A DNA stretch of 64,000 nt from Nitrosomonas nitrosa (GCF_003051105.1 NZ_QAOO01000005.1:109814-173813), one strand, 5' to 3'; shown: positions 19,876 through 28,859, numbered from the stretch's first letter. The notes: generated by a model not told the origin, from the sequence alone. Numbers and translations are program-made.

Positions 19876-20418
19876 ATGAAAAAAGATTATCTTAGGCCGC
19901 TTCTGTTATCGATTTTTTTACTTAGCCCAGGTATCGTGTCGGCTGATAATGAACTGACATTCAAGTCACATTTAAGTGGTGCACAAGAAGTGACCACACC
20001 ACCGGGCGGAGTTGACACCGATACGAGTGGTGAAATTACAGTCAAATTTGATAAGGCACTCAGCAAAGCGGAGTTTCGTATCGTCGTACGCAATGGCGTC
20101 GGCGTTACCCAAGCCCATTTCCACTGCGGTCCTGCGGGAGTAAATGGACCTGTGGTGGCCTTTCTTTTCGGGCCGGTAGCGCCCCCGGGGGTTGATGTGG
20201 ATGAAGGGGCGGCAGAAAGCGAATTAAATAACGCCAATATCCTACCTCCTGAGTCGCCTGAAGGTATCGAAGCGTGCGGAGGGCCTCTCAATAATATTGC
20301 GTCTCTTGCGTTTGCCATGCTTGCAGGCAAAATCTACGCGAATGTGCATAACACGGCTTTTCCGGGCGGTGTCATTCGAGGGCAACTGCTGCCTGAAACA
20401 AAAACCGAGGACGACTAA
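19876..20418 (+). CDS. Secreted CHRD-domain protein
   Basis: A 180-residue exported protein. It has a signal peptide (MKKDYLRPLLLSIFLLSPG, cleavage probably after VSA at about 23) and then one CHRD (chordin-like) domain: LSGAQEVTTPPGG, AHFHCGPAGVNGPVVAFLFG and the C-terminal NVHNTAFPGGVIRGQL, all typical of the family. Function of bacterial CHRD proteins is unknown; they are extracytoplasmic. The ribosome site is AAGGAGG. It sits between the activator and the injection-system promoter but has its own upstream region, so membership in that regulon is unproven. Confidence 0.88.
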   Translation: MKKDYLRPLLLSIFLLSPGIVSADNELTFKSHLSGAQEVTTPPGGVDTDTSGEITVKFDKALSKAEFRIVVRNGVGVTQAHFHCGPAGVNGPVVAFLFGPVAPPGVDVDEGAAESELNNANILPPESPEGIEACGGPLNNIASLAFAMLAGKIYANVHNTAFPGGVIRGQLLPETKTEDD

Positions 20419-20437
20419 AGCTAAATTCACTAACAGA

Positions 20438-20474
20438 ACAGTTCCACTGAGTATCGTCAATACAGTGGAACTGT
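20438..20474. repeat. Perfect 12-bp inverted repeat after the CHRD gene
   Basis: ACAGTTCCACTG and CAGTGGAACTGT separated by 13 bases, 20 bases after the CHRD stop. The position suits a terminator, but no T-run follows on either strand, so it may be a Rho-linked or RNA-stabilising hairpin instead. Confidence 0.55.
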
Positions 20475-20768
20475 ATAAAAGCTTATTATGCGGTAATCGG
20501 ATCGCCAGTTGGCACGTACTGCCGGCTAATGTCTTTGAATCTAGGCATTAATAGTTACGTCCTCCTTAATCCAACACGAGATCATCGGATCTGCCATCTT
20601 TTGAAAAATGAAGGGCTGCTTTGTTAAATTAATGCGGTCGTAGCAGTCTTAATCGTATTTGATCCTTACTTCACTGCCTTTTTCACGAGTGAACACTCAA
20701 AAAATTACTGTAATTCGTTTCTTGCCATTTAATTCGGCTTATTCATTAAACAAATCGGTCTAAATTTT

Positions 20769-20865
20769 ACCCAGAAGTGGGTTGAATATCTATCTATATT
20801 ATTATCAATAAGATATAGATATTCGAATGTAACTGAAAGTGATTGAGTGGGTAGGATATGACCCA
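20769..20865. promoter_or_regulatory. Candidate enhancer (UAS): two TGGGT/ACCCA dyads and an AT-rich dyad
   Basis: Two inverted repeats of the same half-site, ACCCA-N4-TGGGT at 20769-20782 and TGGGT-N8-ACCCA at 20848-20865, flank a third dyad GAATATCTAT ... ATAGATATTC at 20784-20824. They lie about 70-160 bases upstream of a sigma-54 promoter, the usual place for enhancer-binding proteins. The likely binder is the activator at 18683-19666; this is inference. Confidence 0.5.
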
Positions 20866-20929
20866 GATGTTATTCGGATATCATTCAATTTAATTATATA
20901 AATCAGCTATATAAGAGATATTTTAATTT

Positions 20930-20945
20930 TGGCATGACTCTTGCA
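20930..20945 (+). promoter_or_regulatory. Sigma-54 (-24/-12) promoter of the contractile injection system
   Basis: TGGCATGACTCTTGCA matches the sigma-54 consensus TGGCAC-N5-TTGCA at every fixed position but one (T for C at position 6), with exact GG-to-GC spacing. It lies 71 bases upstream of the first gene of the cluster and downstream of paired dyads suited to an enhancer-binding protein. Confidence 0.8.
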
Positions 20946-21016
20946 TTCTTTAGAAGTAAAGCGCCGATATGATGGATGGTCTTTTTTTTGGGGCGTAAAT
21001 ATAGGTTTTTCAGAAT

Positions 21017-21271
21017 GTGAAAAATGATGAATTAGCATTTGAGATCCAGTGCTTGCATGATGCGATTCTGCATTATTTGCGAAGTAATCCAAATGCAGCC
21101 GATTCATTGGAAGGTATTATGAATTGGTGGTTACCGGAGCTTGGGCACGCGCAAGCAAACACAGAAGAAGTCATGCGCGCACTCGACCGGTTAATTGCAG
21201 GAGGTATGGTAGAAAAAATACTGCTCGTCGATGGCACCATACTGTATCGATCCATCGTGTATTACAAGTGA
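21017..21271 (+). CDS. Small hypothetical protein, first gene of the injection-system cluster
   Basis: An 84-residue protein starting at GTG. It is mostly helical in character (a run with QCLHDAILHYLRSNP and TEEVMRALDRLIAGGMVEKI), ending in a short beta-like LVDGTILYRSIVYYK. This pattern resembles a winged-helix-like fold, but I recognise no family. It is the promoter-proximal gene, 26 bases before the next gene, and might be regulatory or an assembly factor. Confidence 0.6.
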   Translation: MKNDELAFEIQCLHDAILHYLRSNPNAADSLEGIMNWWLPELGHAQANTEEVMRALDRLIAGGMVEKILLVDGTILYRSIVYYK

Positions 21272-21297
21272 CCGTCGGTTTATTTAAGGAGAAATCA

Positions 21298-21693
21298 ATG
21301 GCTAATGTAAGCTGGTCAATTTCGATTCAAGTAGCAGGTGGTCCAACTGTGACGGCGGTAGAAGGGCCCATTGCGGCAGAGGCGACAGATCGCATTGAAG
21401 TTTCCATTGCCGCGGGCGATGTTGATAAGGAGGTGAGTTTGCAGCCTGGTCCTGTCAGCGGGATTTACCTTTTATTGATTAAATCCAGCCAATACGGAAA
21501 TGGTACAGAGATTACCTATAAAGTCAGCGATGGAACAACTGATGGCGCAGCAATCGAATTAGCGGGTCCACAATTCTATTCGGGTGGTGCGGGTGTGCAC
21601 TTGGGTCTAGATCCGTTGTCCTTGAAATTCTCAAATGCCAGCGCGCATCCAGCACACATTGAAATCTTCATCGCACGCGATGCAACACCCTGA
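21298..21693 (+). CDS. Beta-rich hypothetical protein of the injection-system cluster
   Basis: 131 residues starting at the ATG after AAGGAG. Composition and alternation (VSWSISIQVAGG, VSGIYLLLIKSSQ, HIEIFIARDATP) suggest a small beta-sandwich. No signal peptide and no known family. It lies 30 bases upstream of the sheath gene, so a structural role on or near the tail surface is plausible but unproven. Confidence 0.65.
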   Translation: MANVSWSISIQVAGGPTVTAVEGPIAAEATDRIEVSIAAGDVDKEVSLQPGPVSGIYLLLIKSSQYGNGTEITYKVSDGTTDGAAIELAGPQFYSGGAGVHLGLDPLSLKFSNASAHPAHIEIFIARDATP

Positions 21694-21723
21694 TTAATTT
21701 GCTCTTGATTGGAGAACCTGACT

Positions 21724-23307
21724 ATGCCTATTGCTTTGACTTATCCCGGAGTTTATATCGAAGAAATTCCCAGTGGTGTGCGTACGATCACAGGGGTTGC
21801 CACCTCGATTACTGCGTTTATCGGCTCGACACTGCGTGGGCCTGTCGATACAGATCCATTATCAACCGGGCCTATACGCGTGCAGAGCTTTGCCGAATTT
21901 GAACGTACTTTCGGTGGTCTCTGGCGACAAAGCCCGATGACTTATGCGGTCAGTCAATTTTTCCAGAATGGCGGGTCGGACGCATTGATCGTGCGCGTGA
22001 TCAATGGCGGGGCGGCTGCCACCGGTTCTGCTGATACACTTAATTTGGTCGCGGCGTCACCAGGTAACTGGGGAGAACAACTCAGGGTGCGGATCGACCA
22101 CGCTACACGCCCAGAAGTGGGGGTGGAAGAGCTATTCAATCTGACGTTGCGCGATACAGCTACCGGCGTAACCGAACGGTTTCTCAATATCTCTGTACTG
22201 ACCGCTCATCCGCGCTATGCTGGCCGTGTGCTCGAACAAGAATCCAAATTGGTTCGGCTGATCACGCCGGCTCCCGCCACCCGCCCTGCAGCCACACCCG
22301 ATGCCGCACCGGGTGTCGATCCCATGACGGTTACGCCGGGTTCTTTTGCATTCAATGCCGATGGGGATGATGGCGCTATTCTCACCGATACGCAGCTATC
22401 GGCACCAACGCTCGAAGCCGGTAAGCGAGGTATCTGGGCACTGGAAAAAGCCGATTTGTTCAATTTATTGTGTATCCCTCCTTTTTCTTTCGAAGCGACA
22501 GGTGATATCGGCGCACAGACGCGAACAGCAGCGGCTAATTACTGTCGCGCACGCCGTGCGCTCTATCTTGCCGATCCGCTCAACAGCTGGGATGAACCCT
22601 CGGATCTCATTTCGGGAGCAAATAGCCTGGATAGCGTGACTTGGGGGTTGGCGAGAAGCGAAAATGTGGCCATTTATTTTCCACGATTGCGCTGCCCTGA
22701 TTCCTTACAAGAAGGACGTCTAGCCGAATTTGTCCCCTGCGGGGCAATCGCGGGTGTGTACTCACGTACCGACAGTCAGCGTGGTGTCTGGAAAGCACCT
22801 GCTGGCATTGAAGCGACCCTCAATGGTGTATCTGAACTGACGGTCAAATTAACCGATGGCGAAAATGGTCAGCTCAATCCGCTGGGAGTGAATTGCCTCC
22901 GGGTTTTTCCCGAGATCGGCCGTGTCGTGTGGGGTGCGCGTACACTCAAGGGTGCAGATTCGCTTGCTTCCGAATGGAAATATGTACCGGTACGACGGCT
23001 TGCGCTATTCATCGAGGAAAGCCTGTTTCGGGGTACGCAATGGGTGGTGTTCGAGCCGAATGATGAGCCGCTATGGGCCCAAATACGCTTGAATCTTGGT
23101 GCTTTCATGCAGAATTTGTTCCGGCAAGGTGCATTTCAAGGCCGTTCACCGCGAGAAGCCTATTTCGTCAAATGTGATCGTGAAACCACTACGCAAAATG
23201 ATATCGATCTCGGCATCGTCAACATCATCGTCGGGTTTGCCCCATTGAAACCGGCCGAATTCGTCGTCATCAAGCTACAGCAAATCGCTGGTCAAATCGA
23301 ATCTTAA
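21724..23307 (+). CDS. Contractile injection system sheath protein (Pvc2/Afp2-type)
   Basis: A 527-residue phage-tail-sheath family protein that forms the contractile outer tube. The N-terminus PIALTYPGVYIEEIPSGVRTI and the SFAEFERTFGG motif are typical, as is the C-terminal region WVVFEPNDEPLWAQIRLNLGAFMQNLFRQGAF found in sheath C-terminal domains. Only one sheath gene is present, whereas Afp and PVC clusters carry several. The ATG at 21724 is chosen over an in-frame upstream start because the conserved N-terminus begins there. The tube gene follows after 12 bases. Confidence 0.95.
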   Translation: MPIALTYPGVYIEEIPSGVRTITGVATSITAFIGSTLRGPVDTDPLSTGPIRVQSFAEFERTFGGLWRQSPMTYAVSQFFQNGGSDALIVRVINGGAAATGSADTLNLVAASPGNWGEQLRVRIDHATRPEVGVEELFNLTLRDTATGVTERFLNISVLTAHPRYAGRVLEQESKLVRLITPAPATRPAATPDAAPGVDPMTVTPGSFAFNADGDDGAILTDTQLSAPTLEAGKRGIWALEKADLFNLLCIPPFSFEATGDIGAQTRTAAANYCRARRALYLADPLNSWDEPSDLISGANSLDSVTWGLARSENVAIYFPRLRCPDSLQEGRLAEFVPCGAIAGVYSRTDSQRGVWKAPAGIEATLNGVSELTVKLTDGENGQLNPLGVNCLRVFPEIGRVVWGARTLKGADSLASEWKYVPVRRLALFIEESLFRGTQWVVFEPNDEPLWAQIRLNLGAFMQNLFRQGAFQGRSPREAYFVKCDRETTTQNDIDLGIVNIIVGFAPLKPAEFVVIKLQQIAGQIES

Positions 23308-23319
23308 GGAGAACAGCTT

Positions 23320-23844
23320 ATGGCCCAGTTTAGTGTCAACACATCACGTTTTGATCCTTATAAAAATTTTAAATTTCGTGTGAAATGGGATGGGCGCTAT
23401 GTTGCCGGAATCAGCAAAGTAGGCGCACTTAAACGCTCAACGGAATTGGTAGAGCATCGCGAGGGTGGGGACCCATCTACCGCGCGTAAATCACCTGGTC
23501 GCACCAAGTATGAAGCCATCACTCTCGAGCGTGGCGTTACGCATGATACCGAATTCGAGAAATGGGCCAACAAGGTCTGGAATTTTGGCTCGGGTCTAGG
23601 CGCTGAGGTTTCGCTCAAAGATTTCCGTAAAGACCTCATCATCGAGGTCTACAACGAAGCAGGACAGCTTGCGCTGGCGTATAAAGTGTATCGTTGTTGG
23701 GTATCCGAATATCAGGCACTACCCGACCTCGATGCGAATGCCAATGCGGTGGCGATTCAAACCATTAAACTCGAGAATGAGGGCTGGGAACGCGATTATG
23801 AAGTGGCCGAGCCGTCAGAACCGAGCTTTAACGAACCTGCTTAA
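23320..23844 (+). CDS. Inner tube protein (gp19-like, Pvc1/Afp1-type)
   Basis: A 174-residue T4 gp19-like tail tube protein that stacks as the inner channel. Seen are the N-terminal FDPYKNFKFRVKWDGRYVAG, the central WANKVWNFGSG and the C-terminal IQTIKLENEGWERD, all in family positions and at family length. It has its own AAGGAG site and directly follows the sheath. It is the only tube gene of this type in the cluster. Confidence 0.94.
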   Translation: MAQFSVNTSRFDPYKNFKFRVKWDGRYVAGISKVGALKRSTELVEHREGGDPSTARKSPGRTKYEAITLERGVTHDTEFEKWANKVWNFGSGLGAEVSLKDFRKDLIIEVYNEAGQLALAYKVYRCWVSEYQALPDLDANANAVAIQTIKLENEGWERDYEVAEPSEPSFNEPA

Positions 23845-23856
23845 TGGGTCGATAGC

Positions 23857-24573
23857 ATGATGCTGCATAACGCTTCTGCGCAGATATTGGCTCTGTGGGA
23901 ACAGGGCGTAGGCCGTCACCCCCTTGATCGTGCCTTGCTACTTTTGCAGGGAATGCAGCCAGACATGACGCTATCAGCACTGGCTGATATGGTGATCGGA
24001 CAGCGTGATCAGATGTTGCTGACGTTGCGCGCCAGATTGTTCGGCCGTGAACTGCCAGGTTATGTCGATTGTCCTGAATGTAAGACACGCCTGGAATTTG
24101 TTTTTGATATCGATGCCTTTCGGAGTGAAATCCAATGTGTACCGATCGACGTCGATGGCATCCGCATTCGTCAACCGACAAGCCGTGATCTGGCCAGTGT
24201 GATAAATATCGCGGAGCCTGACCGGGCGGCCTATCACCTCGCGCAACGATGCTGCTCTTTGATTGAGAAACAAGGCATGGTTGATGAATTGCCCGCGCTT
24301 AGCGCAACTGAGTTGGCGAAAATAGAAGCCTCCCTAGCTGAGATCGATGCAGCCACCGATATCGTACTCAATTTCGCGTGCGACCAATGTGGTCATGCAT
24401 GGCAAACAGCTTTCGATATCAACGATTATCTTTGGCGTGAAATTGAGAAACACGCCAGCCAACTTCTCAATCAAATCCATACCCTTGCACGCGCTTACGG
24501 TTGGAATGAACCTGAAATACTGGCGCTGAGCGAGGTACGCCGCCTTGCTTACCTTGAGAGGGTCTGGGGATGA
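23857..24573 (+). CDS. gp51-like baseplate hub assembly chaperone with two zinc-ribbon-like pairs
   Basis: A 238-residue protein resembling the T4 baseplate-hub chaperone family often encoded after the tube gene in contractile systems. Two CxxC pairs are seen, CPEC (about 72-75) and CDQC (about 175-178), which could bind one zinc together. Helical segments around them include the C-terminal EVRRLAYLERVW. It may start at either of two consecutive ATG codons. Its stop overlaps the next start (ATGA). Function is inferred from family and position. Confidence 0.7.
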   Translation: MMLHNASAQILALWEQGVGRHPLDRALLLLQGMQPDMTLSALADMVIGQRDQMLLTLRARLFGRELPGYVDCPECKTRLEFVFDIDAFRSEIQCVPIDVDGIRIRQPTSRDLASVINIAEPDRAAYHLAQRCCSLIEKQGMVDELPALSATELAKIEASLAEIDAATDIVLNFACDQCGHAWQTAFDINDYLWREIEKHASQLLNQIHTLARAYGWNEPEILALSEVRRLAYLERVWG

Positions 24574-25343
24574 ACGGCTATTTGCAGAGAATGATTGCGC
24601 GGGGTAAAGGAACGGCATCACTTGTTCGTCCGTTGACCTCATTCGCCTATGTAGCGGTATCGCCAGAAAAATCGCCGATCAGCAGTAACGATCTACCCAT
24701 TGAATCAGCTCACTCAGAGTGGGTTACAAAAGGAGTGGGTCGAGCAGATGGTTTTTCGATGTCGCAAAGCACAAGTACCGAGAAGGAGAATGCGGCTGCA
24801 ACGGGAGTGATCAATGCTCTCACTCCTGTGGGTTCATTCGAGCCGCGGACTTTAGCTCAGCATACCAGCCACTCTCCCTTGCCTGACGTTGAAAATCGAT
24901 CGGGCAAAACAAGGCGCAGCGCGGAGGATGATGGCAACCATAAGACGGCATCGCAACCGATATCAAAAATAGACACCCAACAGGAAACCGGATTAAAACA
25001 GGAATCAACGACTGCACATGCAGAGGCATCCCTTGAACAAACGATTGCTGATACTTCAGCGGAAATCTTACACTTCACGCCCTTACAATCGCTTCTCATA
25101 TCGCCGCAGCCAAACCTTTCTCCTCAACACAACTCAATGCACGAGTCGATGCAGATGGTCTCATCGCGATTAGAAACGTCATATCAAATCGCTAACTCCG
25201 AGTCGCGTACGATACAAGTAACCATTGGGCGCGTCGAGATTCGTGCGACCCCTTCCTCGGCGGTAGTCCGAAAAGGATCGACACGAACACCCGCGATGAG
25301 TTTGGAAGAATATCTCAAGCAGCGTAACGGGGGTGGACGGTGA
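24570..25343 (+). CDS. Low-complexity protein of the injection-system cluster
   Basis: 257 residues. Residues 1-200 are Ser/Thr/Gln/Glu-rich and look disordered. The C-terminal 50 residues are conserved-looking: IQVTIGRVEIRATP followed by PAMSLEEYLKQRNGGGR, a pattern I associate with small proteins in similar tail clusters. It is coupled by 4-bp overlaps on both sides. The role is unknown; a scaffold or a short tape-measure substitute is possible. Confidence 0.6.
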   Translation: MNGYLQRMIARGKGTASLVRPLTSFAYVAVSPEKSPISSNDLPIESAHSEWVTKGVGRADGFSMSQSTSTEKENAAATGVINALTPVGSFEPRTLAQHTSHSPLPDVENRSGKTRRSAEDDGNHKTASQPISKIDTQQETGLKQESTTAHAEASLEQTIADTSAEILHFTPLQSLLISPQPNLSPQHNSMHESMQMVSSRLETSYQIANSESRTIQVTIGRVEIRATPSSAVVRKGSTRTPAMSLEEYLKQRNGGGR

Positions 25344-26623
25344 GCAACGCGCTGGCTATCGCGACTGTTACCACAGCACTGGCGCAAATTGTCCGTACGG
25401 CTGTTCAGTCGGTCTTGCCTGGTGCGGATGTATTGACTGACCGGCCTGACAGCACGCCTCTGGGACAGCCGCGTGTACGGCTCTACCTGTATCAGGTCAC
25501 ACCCAACTCATCGCTAAGGAATCATGATTTGCCGGCACGTTCCGCGGATGGTCGGTTGGTGAAACGCCCCACTGCTGCGCTTGATTTATCTTATTTACTG
25601 GCATTTTACGGCAATGAAAATACGCTCGAGCCACAACAAATGTTGGGTGCAACGGTGCGTGATATTCACGCAAAACCTGTATTGATGAGGCAGATGATCG
25701 AGGATGCAATTGCCAGTGAACCATTTCTGGCGACTTCCAATCTGGCAGACGCAGTCGAGCAAATCAAATTCACGCCATTGACGCTCTCGCTGGAAGAGCT
25801 TTCGAAGCTCTGGTCTGTTTTTTTTCAGGCGCCTTATGCTTTATCAGTCGCCTATCAGGGTACAGTCGTGCTGATTGAAAGCGAAGAAAGTCCTCACTCT
25901 CCTCTGCCGGTTTTGCGTCGAGGCGAAGAAGATCGCGGTGTTCAGCTACTGCTTGGACCATTTCCGATCATCGACAGCATTCATATAGGGGCACCTGAAG
26001 AGCTGGGATTACATCCTCGTATTACCGCCTATCCTAGTGTTCAACTCGGCACCGCCTTGATAATTGCTGGACGCAATCTTGTCGGAGAGCAGATCCAAAT
26101 CCAATTCAATCACACGCGATTGGCGTTGATTAGAACGATCCTCATTCCAGCCAATGACCGGTCAGATTCCGAATTAAGAATCATGCTGGCAGACGATGGC
26201 CCTGCACAAACGGGCTGGGCAGCGGGGCTGTATACCGTCACGGTTCTGGTAAAAAACGGGGATGTAGAACGCATGAGCAATCAATTGCCCTTGTCGTTCG
26301 CATCCAAAGTGAACAATATCGTACCGGCTAATCCCATTATGCGCGATGCAAACGGTGACGTCACTATGACGATTACGTGCGGCCCTGTGGTACGTACTAG
26401 CCAGCGCGCGGCATTGCTCATTGCCGATCGGGAAATCGATGCTGAGCCTCATCCGATCGATACGGCGACTTTACAATTCATCATCGAAGATGCGCCGGTC
26501 GTGAACGATGCATTGATACGCTTGCGTATCGATGGGGTCGATAGCTTGCCCTTCAGGCGCCAGGGCGTTCCTCCGCCACCTCGGTTAGTGTTCGATAACA
26601 ACCAGAAGGTCACTATCCTATGA
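25340..26623 (+). CDS. DUF4255 protein, probable tail terminator/cap (Pvc16/Afp16-type)
   Basis: A 427-residue protein starting at GTG that overlaps the previous stop (GTGA). Residues 1-190 form the DUF4255 domain (RVRLYLYQVTPNSSLRNHDLP, LDLSYLLAFYG), the core of Pvc16/Afp16, which caps the sheath-tube end and fixes length. The remaining 230 residues are beta-rich with IPT/Ig-like stretches (LIIAGRNLVGEQIQIQF) and are longer than in Afp16. It is coupled to the ATPase gene. Confidence 0.85.
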   Translation: MSNALAIATVTTALAQIVRTAVQSVLPGADVLTDRPDSTPLGQPRVRLYLYQVTPNSSLRNHDLPARSADGRLVKRPTAALDLSYLLAFYGNENTLEPQQMLGATVRDIHAKPVLMRQMIEDAIASEPFLATSNLADAVEQIKFTPLTLSLEELSKLWSVFFQAPYALSVAYQGTVVLIESEESPHSPLPVLRRGEEDRGVQLLLGPFPIIDSIHIGAPEELGLHPRITAYPSVQLGTALIIAGRNLVGEQIQIQFNHTRLALIRTILIPANDRSDSELRIMLADDGPAQTGWAAGLYTVTVLVKNGDVERMSNQLPLSFASKVNNIVPANPIMRDANGDVTMTITCGPVVRTSQRAALLIADREIDAEPHPIDTATLQFIIEDAPVVNDALIRLRIDGVDSLPFRRQGVPPPPRLVFDNNQKVTIL

Positions 26624-28605
26624 ATGATCTCGCGGCCTGGCATAAGACCAATGACGATTATCTCTCTGCAGCAATTTCATGGTTGCGTTTGCGATTGATG
26701 CATTTGACTAAGGCGCATGAGGACGATGATGCGGAAACACTCGAGGGAGCTAGGTCGGCGATGCAACAACTAGCCAGTACAGATCCGCCGCCTGCCTTGT
26801 TGATCCTGAGTCAACGTTTGGGGTTAGCACGATTCGAGACCGATGTTTTATTGCTATGTGCTGCCATGGAGTTCGATACACGTATTGCCGCATTGTGTGC
26901 AAAGGCACAAAACGATGCGACACGCCCTTATCCCACTTTTGCCCTTGCGCTCGCATTATTCGACGAGCCTGTTTGGGAAGCGCTTTCGCCCGAACGCCCA
27001 CTGCGTTTCTGGCAGTTGATCGAAATCAATCAACCCGCAGCGCAGACCCTAACCGTCAGTGCATTGCGCGCGGACGAACGCGTGGTGAGTTATATCAAAG
27101 GGCTTAATTATCTGGATGATCGATTGAAGACGTTGATCATACCGATGACGGATGCGATCGATATTTTGCCTCCGTCACAACTTCAGCAAGCCGAAAAGCT
27201 GCTTCAGTCTATCCAAGCGTCACCTTCCGAATGGCCCATGGTTAACTTAGTGGGTGTGGACTCAGCCAGCAAGCGTGCGATTGCAAACTACGTTACGAGA
27301 TCGATAGGATTGGTCTGCTACCGGTTGTCTGCCGAGCTATTGCCCACTGCCTGGGCGGAATTGGAGACGTTTGTACGGTTATACCAACGTGAAAGCTATC
27401 TACTGCCTCTTGCGCTTTATCTGGAAATACCGGATACCGATAAAGTACTGCCGGTAATTAACCGCTTGCTCGCCAGATTAAATGGGTTGTTGTTGCTGGA
27501 TACGCGTGAACCTCATTCTTCCACCGAACGGGGTATGGTGCCGTTGGATGTCACAAAACCGACGTCAGCGGAACAGGCAGCGATATGGCGGCAAATGCTG
27601 GGTAATAATGCAAGCTCGACTGCGGCTGTGCTGGCCGGGCAATTCAATCTGAATGTGGCCGATATTCGACATGTCACCTATACCCTATTAAATACCACGC
27701 TACCTGCCAAGACCGAGGCTCCAGCGATTCAAGAGGATGCTTGGCAAGCCTGTTTGCTGGCGGCGCGACCGCGACTGGATGCCTTGGCACAGCGTCTGGA
27801 AGTGAAAGCTCGCCGCTGGGAGGATCTGGTCTTGCCAGATGCAGAAATCAATACGGTACAGCAGATCATCAACCAGGTCGATCAGCGCCACCATGTTTAT
27901 GAGCAGTGGGGGTTTGGCCGCAGAATGACGCGTGGATTGGGTATCAGCGCATTGTTTTCTGGAGAAAGTGGCACGGGTAAGACACTCGCAGCCGAAGTGA
28001 TCGCCCATCGGTTGAAACTCGATCTTTACCGTATCGATTTGTCGCAAGTAGTCAGCAAATATATCGGTGAAACGGAGAAAAACCTGCGCAGGTTGTTCGA
28101 TGCTGCTGAAGATGGCGGCACTATCTTATTTTTTGATGAGGCAGATGCACTTTTTGGCAAGCGCAGCGAGGTGAAGGATAGCCATGACCGTTATGCCAAT
28201 ATCGAGATCAACTACTTGTTGCAACGCATGGAAGCCTTTCGGGGACTCGCAATTCTCGCGTCCAATATGAAAAGTGCACTCGACACTGCCTTCATGCGAC
28301 GTTTGCGTTTTATCGTCAATTTCCCATTCCCGGGTTTGGCTGAACGGAAACGTATTTGGGAAAGGGTTTTCCCCGAGGAAGCCGAAAAAGAAATGCTCGA
28401 TTATGACCGTTTGTCTCGTTTTAACCTCACCGGAGGCAGCATCCAAAATATCGCCATCAACGCAGCCTTTTTGGCAGCAAGCACGGGCTGTGTGATAACC
28501 ATGCAGCTTATTTTCGAAGCAATCCGCGGTGAATTCCGTAAGCTGGAGAAACCGATCAATGAAGCTGAATTCCGATTCATTCAAGCTGTGGAGATTCAAG
28601 CATGA
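26620..28605 (+). CDS. AAA+ ATPase of the injection system (Pvc15/Afp15-type)
   Basis: A 661-residue cytoplasmic ATPase. The C-terminal AAA+ module has Walker A GESGTGKT (about 448-455), Walker B ILFFDEADALFGKR (about 502-515) and MRRLRFIVNFPFPG as the sensor/arginine region. The first 400 residues form a helical domain plus a degenerate AAA-like module. This matches Pvc15/Afp15, proposed to assist assembly or cargo loading; it is a conserved hallmark of eCIS loci. It overlaps both neighbours by 4 bp. Confidence 0.93.
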   Translation: MNDLAAWHKTNDDYLSAAISWLRLRLMHLTKAHEDDDAETLEGARSAMQQLASTDPPPALLILSQRLGLARFETDVLLLCAAMEFDTRIAALCAKAQNDATRPYPTFALALALFDEPVWEALSPERPLRFWQLIEINQPAAQTLTVSALRADERVVSYIKGLNYLDDRLKTLIIPMTDAIDILPPSQLQQAEKLLQSIQASPSEWPMVNLVGVDSASKRAIANYVTRSIGLVCYRLSAELLPTAWAELETFVRLYQRESYLLPLALYLEIPDTDKVLPVINRLLARLNGLLLLDTREPHSSTERGMVPLDVTKPTSAEQAAIWRQMLGNNASSTAAVLAGQFNLNVADIRHVTYTLLNTTLPAKTEAPAIQEDAWQACLLAARPRLDALAQRLEVKARRWEDLVLPDAEINTVQQIINQVDQRHHVYEQWGFGRRMTRGLGISALFSGESGTGKTLAAEVIAHRLKLDLYRIDLSQVVSKYIGETEKNLRRLFDAAEDGGTILFFDEADALFGKRSEVKDSHDRYANIEINYLLQRMEAFRGLAILASNMKSALDTAFMRRLRFIVNFPFPGLAERKRIWERVFPEEAEKEMLDYDRLSRFNLTGGSIQNIAINAAFLAASTGCVITMQLIFEAIRGEFRKLEKPINEAEFRFIQAVEIQA

Positions 28606-28859
28606 ACATTACATTGCATATCGACCGGTTAGTGCTGGAGGGTATTGATTTTCCGCCTGATCAACAGCATCTGCTCCAAACCCATGTTATCAGCGAATTG
28701 ACACGTCTTCTTGAGAACGGCAGATTGGCGTCCAGTCTTACTGGAGATACCATTTTGGCGCGTTTGCCTGTCGATAGTATTCAATTGACAGGCAACGATC
28801 CGGTAAAACTTGGTCAGCAGATTGCACAATCAGTGTATGGAGGAATCGGGCGTGAATAA
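28602..28859 (+). CDS. Small protein between the ATPase and the first cargo gene
   Basis: 85 residues beginning MNITLHIDRLVLEGIDFPPDQ, with a central helix ISELTRLLENGRLA and the end LGQQIAQSVYGGIG. Proteins of this size and pattern occur beside DUF4157 proteins in tail-like loci, but I know no function. It overlaps the ATPase by 4 bp and the cargo gene by 8 bp, so it might be a cargo adaptor or chaperone. Confidence 0.65.
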   Translation: MNITLHIDRLVLEGIDFPPDQQHLLQTHVISELTRLLENGRLASSLTGDTILARLPVDSIQLTGNDPVKLGQQIAQSVYGGIGRE

